IMG/VR virus record: IMGVR_UViG_3300013132_000121
Span: 1 to 36,182 of that record
Reading direction: 5' to 3' (one strand)
DNA: 36,182 nt
DNA from: a virus
Part shown: one piece after another, positions 13,346-20,529 of the stretch
Position numbering within the stretch: position 1 is the first letter of the stretch
How the letters are laid out: the number at the start of each line of letters is the position of its first letter
Position numbers and translations under genes: made by a program
Notes under the pieces: model-generated
Told to the model about the DNA's origin: nothing
Seen by the model: only the letters and a program-made list of their open reading frames with translations
The model's database searches: none

Positions 13346-13513
13346 ATGAAAGCAGATGATCGCTTGGCCATGCTCGAACAGTACATCGATCTAGGGCTAT
13401 CACTATCAAAAGACGACATTAAGAGGCTTTATCGCCATAGCGGGCAGATAAGGACTAAAAAATATCCCACGCTAAAAGATGGACTAAAGAGGCACTATGC
13501 TAGACCTAGATAA
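13346..13513 (+). CDS. 55-residue basic protein, hypothetical
   Basis: This gene begins directly after the terL stop with GAGGAGG at 13333-13339, one of the best ribosome binding sites in the window, and overlaps the methyltransferase start by 17 bases. The product is helical and basic (ends KDGLKRHYARPR); residues about 8-30 (AMLEQYIDLGLSLSKDDIKR) could be two short helices. It has no cysteines or membrane segment. I do not recognise a family. The coupling suggests a packaging accessory or a leader for translation of the methyltransferase. Confidence 0.6.
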   Translation: MKADDRLAMLEQYIDLGLSLSKDDIKRLYRHSGQIRTKKYPTLKDGLKRHYARPR

Positions 13514-14252
13514 GATTCACTTGGGCGACTGCTTGGAGCTGATGCCATCGATACCAGATAAAAGCATTGATATGATTCTTTGCGATTTGCCTTATGGGAC
13601 AACCGATTGTAAATGGGATTCGATTATTGACATGGGCAAATTATGGCCTCAATATGAAAGAGTAATTAAGGACAATGGGGCTATTGTGTTGACAGCTCAA
13701 GGTGTTTTTTGTGCTGAACTAATTTCATATAAAAAAACATGGTTTAATCATGACTATGTGTGGATAAAAAACCAGCATTCAAACTTTGCCTTGGTAGGCA
13801 TCCAACCATTTAGAATTTTTGAAAATGTGCTTGTGTTTAAAAATCCACAAAAGCCAAGAGTTACTTTTAATTTTGATGATAGAATTAAGGGCATACAAAA
13901 AAAATATAAAAATGATTTAAAAAGAAAACAGTATGGTGAAGAATCACGATCTAGACAACATAAAGAATATGTATCTAAAGAATATGAAAACTATCCTAAA
14001 AATGTACTCTATTTTGATTGCGAACGAGGCCAGCACCCAACACAAAAGCCAGTCCCTCTTTTTGAATACCTGATCAAAACCTACACGAATGAAAATGAAG
14101 TAGTGCTGGATAATTGCAGTGGAAGCGGTACGACAGCCATCGCCTGTCTAAACTCAAACAGGCGTTTTATCTGCATTGAGCGGGATGAAGCCTATTACAA
14201 AAAATCACTCGATCGCATAGCCGATCACGAACCACTTTTGAGGTTGATATGA
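13497..14252 (+). CDS. DNA methyltransferase (N6-adenine/N4-cytosine, beta-type order)
   Basis: This 251-residue enzyme has the catalytic motif IV CDLPYG (29-34) near the N terminus and the SAM-binding motif DNCSGSGTTAI (205-215) near the C terminus. HPTQKPVPLFEYLI lies just before the latter. This catalytic-first order is that of beta-class amino methyltransferases. A short lysine-rich region between them (about 118-172) would be the target-recognition part; the recognised sequence cannot be read. No restriction partner is seen, so it is probably an anti-restriction or regulatory modification. The gene is much richer in AAA and AAT codons than its neighbours, which suggests later acquisition. 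Confidence 0.88.
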   Translation: MLDLDKIHLGDCLELMPSIPDKSIDMILCDLPYGTTDCKWDSIIDMGKLWPQYERVIKDNGAIVLTAQGVFCAELISYKKTWFNHDYVWIKNQHSNFALVGIQPFRIFENVLVFKNPQKPRVTFNFDDRIKGIQKKYKNDLKRKQYGEESRSRQHKEYVSKEYENYPKNVLYFDCERGQHPTQKPVPLFEYLIKTYTNENEVVLDNCSGSGTTAIACLNSNRRFICIERDEAYYKKSLDRIADHEPLLRLI

Positions 14253-14377
14253 CACTACATAGCATTGAGCTTTTAAAGCAGATCATTTCTGCACTGCTAC
14301 CAGATGACGAGCCTATCCGATCAAAGCTTTTAGCGGTCATCGCTGAGATCGAGGCAGACCTAAAAACAGAGGACTAG
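14249..14377 (+). CDS. 42-residue acidic helical protein, hypothetical
   Basis: ATG 14249 overlaps the methyltransferase stop (ATGA) and has GAGG about five bases upstream. The product (ends IEAEADL-like acidic helix, IAEIEADLKTED) is short, acidic and probably all helical. It converges on the PP-loop gene, whose stop overlaps by four bases. The open frame, start context and coupling support translation, but its size makes this uncertain and no function is suggested. Confidence 0.45.
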   Translation: MTLHSIELLKQIISALLPDDEPIRSKLLAVIAEIEADLKTED

Positions 14378-15201
14378 TGCGACGAGCTGTCGCACAATCC
14401 CCAGCTGAGACAGCCTTGAAACGATTCATCATTTTCAAATAGATCTAACTGATCTCCATAAGCCCACTCTATGACCTGATCGATTTTACCTCTATTAAAA
14501 AAAGAGTGAAGTGCGTTATTGTCAGGATTCTTTTTTAATATGGTTTCATGCACTTCATCCTCTAGTCGTCTGATGAGATCAAACCGACTAGGCAGAATGC
14601 GATGTGCGTTTTTGACCTCATCCTTTCTAGAATAGATGCAAGGGAAGCAACCGACACGACTAAAGCCCTTTAGATAAAGAGGGTTAGGCTTTATCCCATG
14701 CCTATGATGAATGTCAATGACTTGCTCTGTACTCCACTCTATGAGCGGGCGATATATATAGGATTCGTCTTTATCTTCCCATTCGCCTAAAGTCGATCTA
14801 GCCTTGGATTCTGCCCGCCTGATCCCGACTGCATTTATGGGCTTTTTTTTAAAGTCTAATCGAATTTCATTGAGATAGTTTTGAATGGGCACAACCTTTA
14901 AATTTATCGTGCATACTCTGTTTTGTTGGGCAGGAAAGAAATTATTTTTGATAATATATTCCTCTAGCCCCCCCCCCGTAGTTTTAAAGTATTTTTCATT
15001 TTTTATGCGAATAATTTTTATTTTAAGAATCGCTTCTAAATACTCTAGATAATCGTAGGTCAAGGGATGCTCCCAGCCCGTATCACAAAACACAGGAGTG
15101 AAAATAATGTTATTCTCAATAAGATAAAGCATCATTGCTGTTGAGTCTTTACCGCCTGACACTGATGCGATGACAGGGCACTCATTTAATAGGTCTTGCA
15201 T
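14374..15201 (-). CDS. PAPS-reductase-family PP-loop protein (DndC/phage type)
   Basis: This 275-residue protein has the PP-loop SGGKDST (15-21), which binds ATP or adenylyl substrates. FCDTGWEHP (38-46), CTINLK with Cys97 (97-102), VGIRRAESKAR (125-135) and RVGCFPCIYSR with Cys185/Cys188 (182-192) follow. This set is shared by phage PAPS-reductase-like proteins (Pfam PF01507) and by DndC of the phosphorothioation system. True PAPS reductases act in sulfate assimilation; in phages the role is unsettled and may be nucleic-acid modification. No DndDE or cysteine desulfurase partners are seen. ATG 15201 has AGGA upstream; the promoter is at 15227-15255. Base composition is AT-rich, like the neighbouring methyltransferase. 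Confidence 0.75.
   Translation of the reverse strand: MQDLLNECPVIASVSGGKDSTAMMLYLIENNIIFTPVFCDTGWEHPLTYDYLEYLEAILKIKIIRIKNEKYFKTTGGGLEEYIIKNNFFPAQQNRVCTINLKVVPIQNYLNEIRLDFKKKPINAVGIRRAESKARSTLGEWEDKDESYIYRPLIEWSTEQVIDIHHRHGIKPNPLYLKGFSRVGCFPCIYSRKDEVKNAHRILPSRFDLIRRLEDEVHETILKKNPDNNALHSFFNRGKIDQVIEWAYGDQLDLFENDESFQGCLSWGLCDSSSH
14377..14395. terminator. Hairpin at converging gene ends, possible terminator
   Basis: GTGCGAC-GAGCT-GTCGCAC is a perfect 7-bp inverted repeat with a 5-base loop. It sits where the plus-strand packaging operon and the minus-strand PP-loop gene meet, overlapping the last codons of the latter. There is no T-run directly after it on the plus strand; on the minus strand TTTTT comes about 12 bases later. 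It may terminate or protect mRNA ends. Confidence 0.45.
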
Positions 15202-15220
15202 GATAGTCCTAAAGTAAATT

Positions 15221-15258
15221 TAGAACATTCTATCGACCTTTTTTTGATAAATCAAAAA
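15221..15258 (-). promoter_or_regulatory. Promoter of the PP-loop gene with two palindromes
   Basis: On the minus strand TTGATT (15255-15250) and TAGAAT (15232-15227) are 17 bases apart. The -35 box lies in the inverted repeat TTTTTGATAAATCAAAAA (15241-15258), and the -10 box in TAGAACATTCTA (15221-15232). The ATG is about 20 bases from the expected start. The first palindrome shares an ATCAAAAA core with the iterons; the second resembles sequence at the SSB/thyX promoters. Confidence 0.6.
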
Positions 15259-15816
15259 TCAATGCGATCTTTTTTCTAGCTTCTCGATTCTCTCCTTGAG
15301 GTCGTCATCCATGACTTGAATTGAGATACTCTTCTTTTCTGCATCATCGATCCTAGATGTCATGATGTCTAGACGGCGGGCAAGGTCTTTGCGTTCTAGG
15401 TCGCAGGCTACCGCATGGTCTCGCTCGTCCTGCTTGCGTTCCTTGTACGACTTGTAAAATAGGACTGCCAAGAGGATCGCTATCGTTAAGGGTAAATTGT
15501 TACCTGTGAGCTGATTGATCTGCTTAAAAAGATCGATCTCTTGAAGTGGGGCTTGCTCAATCACGGGCTGAGTTTTTGGCAGGTCTTGAGCCTGCAGAGA
15601 TGGGATAAAATCCATGTCAACATCGCTTTCTATAGGTATAAAGGCATCTGCTATTTTAACAGCTTTTGTTTTTGGTTTATCAACCTTTTCACTGATTGCC
15701 TTGAAAACAAGCTTTGAGCCCGCCATAAATTCACACTCGGTCGCATTGTATAGTCTGCCCTCATAGTAAATTCTGCCATCGCTATTTAAATAAAATTCTC
15801 CGCTGATTATGCACAT
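15259..15816 (-). CDS. Membrane-anchored coiled-coil protein, hypothetical
   Basis: ATG 15816 has a perfect AAGGAGA nine bases upstream and gives 185 residues; the open frame extends to 16023 but that part lies in the structured non-coding region and lacks a site. Residues 1-40 form a small beta-rich domain (ISGEFYLNSDGRIYYEGRLY). A Pro/Gln-rich linker (about 45-95) follows, then a short hydrophobic segment at 109-121 (PLTIAILLAVLFY) and a charged helix to the end that looks like a coiled coil (DDLKERIEKLEKR). The layout suggests an envelope-facing or membrane-tethering protein. A spanin or exclusion role is conceivable, but nothing identifies it. Confidence 0.6.
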   Translation of the reverse strand: MCIISGEFYLNSDGRIYYEGRLYNATECEFMAGSKLVFKAISEKVDKPKTKAVKIADAFIPIESDVDMDFIPSLQAQDLPKTQPVIEQAPLQEIDLFKQINQLTGNNLPLTIAILLAVLFYKSYKERKQDERDHAVACDLERKDLARRLDIMTSRIDDAEKKSISIQVMDDDLKERIEKLEKRSH

Positions 15817-15842
15817 AAAAGCTCTCCTTGTGTGTTTATAGT

Positions 15843-15924
15843 ATGCCCGATCGATCCTTTTGAGAGTTAGTATTTGAACGCAGTTTTTTGGGTTGTGATA
15901 CGAGTAGCACATTAGATCGGGCAT
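15843..15924. repeat. Long-loop inverted repeat, possible structured leader RNA
   Basis: ATGCCCGATC at 15843-15852 is perfectly complementary to GATCGGGCAT at 15915-15924, with 62 bases between. On the minus strand it would lie 14 bases before the ribosome binding site of the membrane coiled-coil gene. Inside the loop GTG/CAC arms around CTACTCGTAT could form a further small stem. Confidence 0.55.
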
Positions 15925-16028
15925 CCATCGAAAGAATAACATGATTTTGCGTGTTATGAGTATGTCTGTTGCAAGACGATTGACTTTATCCTTGGATTTG
16001 ATTTTAGCGACCAGACCGCACACATCTA

Positions 16029-16072
16029 TCTCGTCCGAAGCCTTTTAGGTGCGTCCAAGGCAGAGGACGAGA
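16029..16072. ncRNA. Compound hairpin (8-bp stem, 3x3 internal loop, 5-bp stem)
   Basis: TCTCGTCC (16029-16036) pairs with GGACGAGA (16065-16072), and inside it GCCTT (16040-16044) pairs with AAGGC (16057-16061), leaving a symmetric three-by-three internal loop and a 12-base end loop. A second CGTCC copy in the end loop (16052-16056) could compete for GGACG. No T-run follows on either strand, so it does not look like a simple terminator. Transcription is not shown. Confidence 0.4.
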
Positions 16073-16079
16073 AATAATC

Positions 16080-16110
16080 TTGATCTTTTGTTGTTTTTTT
16101 GTGTTATAGT
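16080..16110 (+). promoter_or_regulatory. Possible promoter of the head-tail operon
   Basis: TTGATC (16080-16085) and TATAGT (16105-16110) are 19 bases apart across a T-rich spacer. The spacing is long for sigma-70. The site is 37 bases before the portal ATG. A different promoter type read by the phage sigma-like proteins is possible. Confidence 0.35.
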
Positions 16111-16146
16111 ATTGATCGAATTAAAGTTTTTTTGTACGGGTAAGCA

Positions 16147-17553
16147 ATGCAGTATCTCAATCTAAAATCTGTCGGTAAAAATGGCGATGAGACAGACTAT
16201 CAGCCTCTGCCTCCTCTTTATCGTGCCTATGGTATCCCCGGGACAAATTTAAGCGGTGGCAGTATATCAGGCAAAGAACAAAATCCAAGATTGACGGGCA
16301 GACAATGGACACTCACAGCAGAAGATATGCTCGCTAGTGATCCCATTATACGCAGATCATGGGCGTTGATTAAGCAGACTCTTTTATCTGCCAAGTGGAT
16401 TTTTAAGGCAGGTATTGAGGGCGATACAGTGAGTGAAGAGCTCGCCCGCTTTGCTAACGAGGCGTTCGGCTTTGATGGATACAGCGGGATGATGGACATG
16501 ACATGGGAAGAGCAATTAAGCTATCTTCTCGAATTTATCCCCATGGGGTGGAGGTATGCAGAAGAGCTTTACTGTTGCGAGCCTGACAGCATAGGCAGAG
16601 AGAAGATCTTCTTAAAGCGATTTGCTGATCGTGAGCCCACAAGTCATCAAAGATGGTTGACTGCAGACGGCGTGACACTTGAGGGCGTCATGCAAAATAT
16701 GGTCGGCGGGGTACAGCCCGAGCCTATCCCTGCAGGTAAAATGCTATTATTAACTTTGAATAGAACAGGCTCAAATTTTGAAGGCCAAGGGCTTCTCCGT
16801 CCCTGCTGGTGGTGGTGGTCTCAAAAGCAGAGAATCGCTAATTTGATGTCTATCGGCGTTGAACGATGGGCAATTCCCACGCCCAAGGTGATAGTCGATA
16901 TGGAGATCGCAGAGAGATCAGGCTTTACTCAAGGCGAGATTACCGCAATGATTCAAGAGGCAGAGGCACAGGCTCGAGATTATATCGCTCAAGAGCAAGG
17001 CTATCTCATTGAGAATACGGCGATCAAATTCGATTCATTCGGTAGCCAAGGTCAATTCAACCCTGATGGAGCTCTAAAGGTCATCCAAGAGTGCGACAAC
17101 CAAGTATCACAAGCCTTTTTTGCTCAATTCATGAATCTTGGAATTAGCGACACAGGATCAAGGTCTGTGGGCGAGGTGCATCTATCAGTCTTTAGGCGTG
17201 CCTGCATCAATTATCTTGACTTGGTAGCATCTGCAATCAGCGGGCAAGATAGACGGGGCGGTGGTACAATCGGTCGTCTCATCAACTGGAATTATGGCAG
17301 AATTGAGACAACCAAGCTCCCCAAGCTGACACACATGGGACTAGATAATGATGAGCTCACAGATGCCTTAAACAGCTTGCCCGCCCTAGTACAATCTCAG
17401 CTCTTGACTCCTGATGACAATCTTGAGCGTGCTATCCGACAGCGTATCGGTGCGGGCGATCTGCCCACTGATGCGACTAGGACAAGCCAAGATAGAGCCA
17501 TCGCACAAAATCCTAGCCTAGCCATGGCAGAGCGTTTAAGGGGCTTAAAATGA
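16147..17553 (+). CDS. Portal protein, DUF935/Mu gp29-like
   Basis: This 468-residue protein is the first gene of the head operon. LTAEDMLASDPIIRRSWALI (55-74) and the following LLSAKWIF, then RWLTADG, IPAGKMLLLT and GLLRPCWWWW, follow the pattern of DUF935 portals, where the Met/Leu-rich helix and the PAGK segment recur. FGSQG and DNQVSQAFFAQFMNLG belong to the C-terminal half of that family. Portals form the dodecameric DNA gate at one capsid vertex and dock the terminase. The run of four tryptophans is eye-catching. The protease/scaffold gene starts at its stop codon. Confidence 0.8.
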   Translation: MQYLNLKSVGKNGDETDYQPLPPLYRAYGIPGTNLSGGSISGKEQNPRLTGRQWTLTAEDMLASDPIIRRSWALIKQTLLSAKWIFKAGIEGDTVSEELARFANEAFGFDGYSGMMDMTWEEQLSYLLEFIPMGWRYAEELYCCEPDSIGREKIFLKRFADREPTSHQRWLTADGVTLEGVMQNMVGGVQPEPIPAGKMLLLTLNRTGSNFEGQGLLRPCWWWWSQKQRIANLMSIGVERWAIPTPKVIVDMEIAERSGFTQGEITAMIQEAEAQARDYIAQEQGYLIENTAIKFDSFGSQGQFNPDGALKVIQECDNQVSQAFFAQFMNLGISDTGSRSVGEVHLSVFRRACINYLDLVASAISGQDRRGGGTIGRLINWNYGRIETTKLPKLTHMGLDNDELTDALNSLPALVQSQLLTPDDNLERAIRQRIGAGDLPTDATRTSQDRAIAQNPSLAMAERLRGLK

Positions 17554-19085
17554 GTGCATTTGATAAGAAGATTGTGCGTGCTGTCATCAGTGGACACACA
17601 AAGCAGATGAATCTAGCTATCCCCGACAAATACAGCCATATTGATTTTATCCCACCTAAAGGCGCTCAAGATGCTGCTAAACGAGCACTAGAGAACCGAG
17701 CGAAAAAGCCCGCCTCACAGCGTGGTATGACAGCGGTCGGCATTGCCCGAGCAAGGGATTTGATCAATGGAAAACAGCTATCGCCCGATACCGTCCGCAG
17801 AATGTTGGCATATTTCACTCGACACGAGGTCGATAAACAAGGCTCGACTTGGTCGGACTATGGCAAGGGTCGGCAGGCTTGGGATGGTTGGGGCGGTGAT
17901 GCAGGCTATACATGGGCGAGGAAGGTTGTCGGACAGATGGACAAGGCAGACGAGGCGACTAAAGCACTTGGAGAAAATATGGACAACTCGGAATCATCAC
18001 TTATTAAGGGCAAAGCATTTTTAACCTTGGCTTTAGGAGCTGTCAATAGTCGCATGAATGGCGAGGCGATCAGCGATATCACAGAAGATCATCTTAAAGA
18101 GATGGTTAGGCTCTTCTATGCTCGCAAAGAGCAAGATCCTGTTATCATCGACTGGAATCACGCATCGTCCCCATTTGTGGGCGGTGCGTTAGCGTCTCCA
18201 GATGTTGCCATGGCACTAGGGCAAATCGCCGATTTAGAGATCAAAGATGGTGGGCTTTATGCCTATCCTCTATATACATCTAAAGGCGCTAAAATCGTCG
18301 AGGAGTCAGAGGGGCAGTTATGGTCTAGCCCTGAGTTTGTCCTAGGCAATATCTATGCGAGAGACGGCGGGGAGCTGATCGGTAATGCCCAGCTCTTGGC
18401 CATCACGCTCACGCCTAGACCTGCACAACAAAATAATAAAATCGATCGTATTCTTTTATCGGAGAACATCATGGATCAAAACGAATTACTACAGAAATCA
18501 GCTGAGGAGCTTGTCGCTATGGTACTTGAAAAAGACGCACTAGTGAAGCAGCTTGAGGCAAAGATTGCGGGCTATGAAGCGGAAGAGGACGCCTCGGTAT
18601 CCGAGGAAGTCGCCCCGCTCAAAGAGGATGACAAGAAGGATGAGAAGATGGGCGAAAAGATGGGCGATGGATACAAAGCCATGTCAGAAGCCTCAGCCCT
18701 CGCCCTCAATGAAATGTCAACCAAGATCGCCACATTGAGCGAACAGGTCGCCAAGCTCACACAAGAGAAGCACATTGCAGAACGCAAGAACGCAATCGAT
18801 GCACTCTTGAACACTGGTAAAATCGCAGTGGCAGAGAAATCACTAGCCGAGCAAGCCTATGACATGAGAAACGCTAATGGTGCTTTTTGGCAGATGTTTA
18901 GCGAACGCAAGGCGAACCAAGCAGTAAACCTATCCGAGATCGGTCATGCTTCCACAGCAAAGCCCGTCTCTCTCAGTGAAAGAGTCGAGCAAATCAAAAA
19001 AGAAAAGGGCATCACATTTGCCCAAGCTCTCGATCTTTTACGCACTCAACACGCAACCGAATATAATTCATTTTTTGGAGGTTAA
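17550..19085 (+). CDS. Prohead protease-scaffold protein (Mu I-like)
   Basis: This 511-residue protein has three parts. Residues 35-135 form a domain common in phage head modules (PPKGAQDAAKRALENR, then GIARARDLINGKQLSPDTV and RHEVDKQG). Residues about 150-295 match the Mu I-like prohead protease, with VIIDWNHASSPFVGGALA and QLWSSPEF. Residues from about 308 form a charged helical scaffold with a likely coiled coil (LNEMSTKIATLSEQVAKLTQ). The protease would cut scaffold and itself during head maturation. A strong internal ribosome binding site allows separate synthesis of the scaffold part. It overlaps the portal stop by four bases. Confidence 0.75.
   Translation: MSAFDKKIVRAVISGHTKQMNLAIPDKYSHIDFIPPKGAQDAAKRALENRAKKPASQRGMTAVGIARARDLINGKQLSPDTVRRMLAYFTRHEVDKQGSTWSDYGKGRQAWDGWGGDAGYTWARKVVGQMDKADEATKALGENMDNSESSLIKGKAFLTLALGAVNSRMNGEAISDITEDHLKEMVRLFYARKEQDPVIIDWNHASSPFVGGALASPDVAMALGQIADLEIKDGGLYAYPLYTSKGAKIVEESEGQLWSSPEFVLGNIYARDGGELIGNAQLLAITLTPRPAQQNNKIDRILLSENIMDQNELLQKSAEELVAMVLEKDALVKQLEAKIAGYEAEEDASVSEEVAPLKEDDKKDEKMGEKMGDGYKAMSEASALALNEMSTKIATLSEQVAKLTQEKHIAERKNAIDALLNTGKIAVAEKSLAEQAYDMRNANGAFWQMFSERKANQAVNLSEIGHASTAKPVSLSERVEQIKKEKGITFAQALDLLRTQHATEYNSFFGG
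18471..19085 (+). CDS. Nested scaffold protein from internal start (Mu Z / lambda Nu3-like)
   Basis: Inside the protease gene and in the same frame, CGGAGAAC lies seven or so bases before ATG 18471 (MDQNELL). This would give a 204-residue protein equal to the C-terminal scaffold part without the protease. Mu gpZ and lambda Nu3 are made in just this way from within their protease genes. The product is acidic and helical, rich in Glu, Lys and Ala, as scaffolds usually are. Use of the start is inferred from the site and precedent. Confidence 0.6.
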   Translation: MDQNELLQKSAEELVAMVLEKDALVKQLEAKIAGYEAEEDASVSEEVAPLKEDDKKDEKMGEKMGDGYKAMSEASALALNEMSTKIATLSEQVAKLTQEKHIAERKNAIDALLNTGKIAVAEKSLAEQAYDMRNANGAFWQMFSERKANQAVNLSEIGHASTAKPVSLSERVEQIKKEKGITFAQALDLLRTQHATEYNSFFGG

Positions 19086-19087
19086 AA

Positions 19088-19480
19088 ATGGCTTTTAACG
19101 ATCAAAGCATCTATAAGTCCTTTATCGCATCCGCAAGCATTACAGCGTTTCAACTCGTAAAGCAAGATAATGCAGGCAAGGTTACCCCATGTACAGCCGA
19201 TACTGATGTCCCCGTGGGCGTAGCTCAACAAGCTGTTTCTAGCGGTGAAGTTGTCAATGTATGTGTTCTAGGTCTCAGCCGTGCAGTAGCAGGCGGGACT
19301 ATCACTGCAGGCACTCATTTTTATGTCATGCCCGGTCTAGCAGGTAAAGTTTATGCTTATGCTTCTGCAGGCGAGGGCGTACAAACCATCGCAGGGCGTT
19401 TCTTAGCAAATGCGGTCAATACCGCTGGTTCTGCTAACGAACAAATCGAAATCATTTTCTCCCCATCCGCAGGAGTCTAA
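19088..19480 (+). CDS. Capsid decoration protein, DUF2190-like
   Basis: This 130-residue beta-rich protein contains KQDNAGKVTPCTADTDVPVG and AGTHFYVMPGLAGKV, the pattern of small DUF2190/decorator proteins. These bind the outside of HK97-fold shells and stabilise them. It starts three bases after the protease-scaffold stop with GGAGG upstream, and the capsid gene follows five bases after its own stop. Position and composition both fit a cement protein. Confidence 0.7.
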   Translation: MAFNDQSIYKSFIASASITAFQLVKQDNAGKVTPCTADTDVPVGVAQQAVSSGEVVNVCVLGLSRAVAGGTITAGTHFYVMPGLAGKVYAYASAGEGVQTIAGRFLANAVNTAGSANEQIEIIFSPSAGV

Positions 19481-19484
19481 TTAA

Positions 19485-20516
19485 ATGGCAAATCCAAGCT
19501 ATAGCAATATTCATCCAGTCAACGAGATCTTAAAGAACCTAGCCATTGAAGCCATTCCAAGCGATGGACAGCTGATTGCTGATAAGGTCATTGAAAAGGT
19601 CGATGTCTCCGCTCTCGGTCCTAGCGGTACTCTCTTAATTGAAGAGACTCGTAATTTTATGGGAAGCCCTGATGTTGACGCAGAAAGAGCGCCCGGAGCA
19701 AGTCGCCAAGCTATCGGTAATTTTGATCGTACCTCTACTACTTTCAATACCAAGATTTACTCTCTAAAAGATGCCATCGCTATTGAAGATATCCGCTATT
19801 CTCAATATCCCGGCAATGAAGAGACTCGCTCCTTTAAGAAGGTGCAAAGATCAATGCTTTTGAATCGTGAATCACGCCTCGCAAGCTTGCTTTTTGGTGC
19901 ATCAAACTGGGGTTCATATACCTCTGCTCTCGCAAGCCTTGGCAATAGCTCTAAAGGCACTCAATGGAATTCTGCAGGTGCAGAGCCTTTGACCGATTTA
20001 CACGCCCTTATCGATGTTATTCGTGCTAATGCACATGGCATCTTGCCCGATACCTTGGTCTTGGGCTATGGTGCTTTGCGTGCCTTGTCTAGAGCTCCTG
20101 ATATCAGAGGCTTCTTTACTGCAGGTTCTACCGCTCAAGGCACAGCTGCAGGCAATCGCATTATGCAGGATGATATGGTTATCAGCGTTCTAAAGGAAGT
20201 TTTAGGCTTGCCTAATGTTTTTGTTGGTAGTGCTAGAAAAGAGACAGCAAATCCCGGCTTAACATCTAGCCAAGCTCAAATTTGGACAGATGACAGCGTA
20301 TTTATGGGTATCATGAAGGGCTCTGATGCTGTGGTCAATAAGAATGGGACAAAGGTCATGCCTGTTGCTGCCCTCAATTTTGAGTATGCAGGTTTTACCT
20401 CAGGTTCTTATGATGACCTAGAAATGACCAAGAGAACCGTATGGCTCGAGCATACCCACCAAGACAAGGTTATCGCTCAAAACTATGGCTTCCTACTCAC
20501 TGACTGTCTAGCATAG
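19485..20516 (+). CDS. Major capsid protein
   Basis: This 343-residue protein sits where the major capsid gene is expected, after protease, scaffold and decoration genes. TTFNTKIYSLKDAIAIEDIR, LADLH-like helices and the late segment QIWTDDSVFMG followed by TVWLEHTHQDK fit the HK97-fold capsid of the gpE/encapsulin-like group; no exact family is claimed. Synonymous codon use shifts here: CGT/CGC, CTC and GGT/GGC replace the AGA/AGG common elsewhere, as expected for a very highly expressed gene. It has no N-terminal cleavage region long enough to act as a fused delta domain, consistent with a separate scaffold. Confidence 0.8.
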   Translation: MANPSYSNIHPVNEILKNLAIEAIPSDGQLIADKVIEKVDVSALGPSGTLLIEETRNFMGSPDVDAERAPGASRQAIGNFDRTSTTFNTKIYSLKDAIAIEDIRYSQYPGNEETRSFKKVQRSMLLNRESRLASLLFGASNWGSYTSALASLGNSSKGTQWNSAGAEPLTDLHALIDVIRANAHGILPDTLVLGYGALRALSRAPDIRGFFTAGSTAQGTAAGNRIMQDDMVISVLKEVLGLPNVFVGSARKETANPGLTSSQAQIWTDDSVFMGIMKGSDAVVNKNGTKVMPVAALNFEYAGFTSGSYDDLEMTKRTVWLEHTHQDKVIAQNYGFLLTDCLA

Positions 20517-20529
20517 TGAGCGAGCTGAT

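Larger units (their letters stand above)
15817..16146. other. 330-bp non-coding region between divergent operons, with inverted repeats
   Basis: No gene is supported here. The region separates the minus-strand membrane-protein gene from the plus-strand head operon. It holds a 10-bp inverted repeat spanning 15843-15924, a compound hairpin at 16029-16072 and a likely head-operon promoter at 16080-16110. No tRNA was found: the arms do not enclose T-loop or anticodon features. Confidence 0.6.

Noticed and set aside
15843-15924. tRNA gene
   Set aside because: The arms are 10 bp and no T-loop, anticodon stem or CCA-adjacent pattern fits on either strand.
15817-16023. N-terminal 69-codon extension of the membrane coiled-coil gene
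   Set aside because: It runs through the inverted repeat, has no ribosome binding site, and a perfect AAGGAGA precedes ATG 15816.
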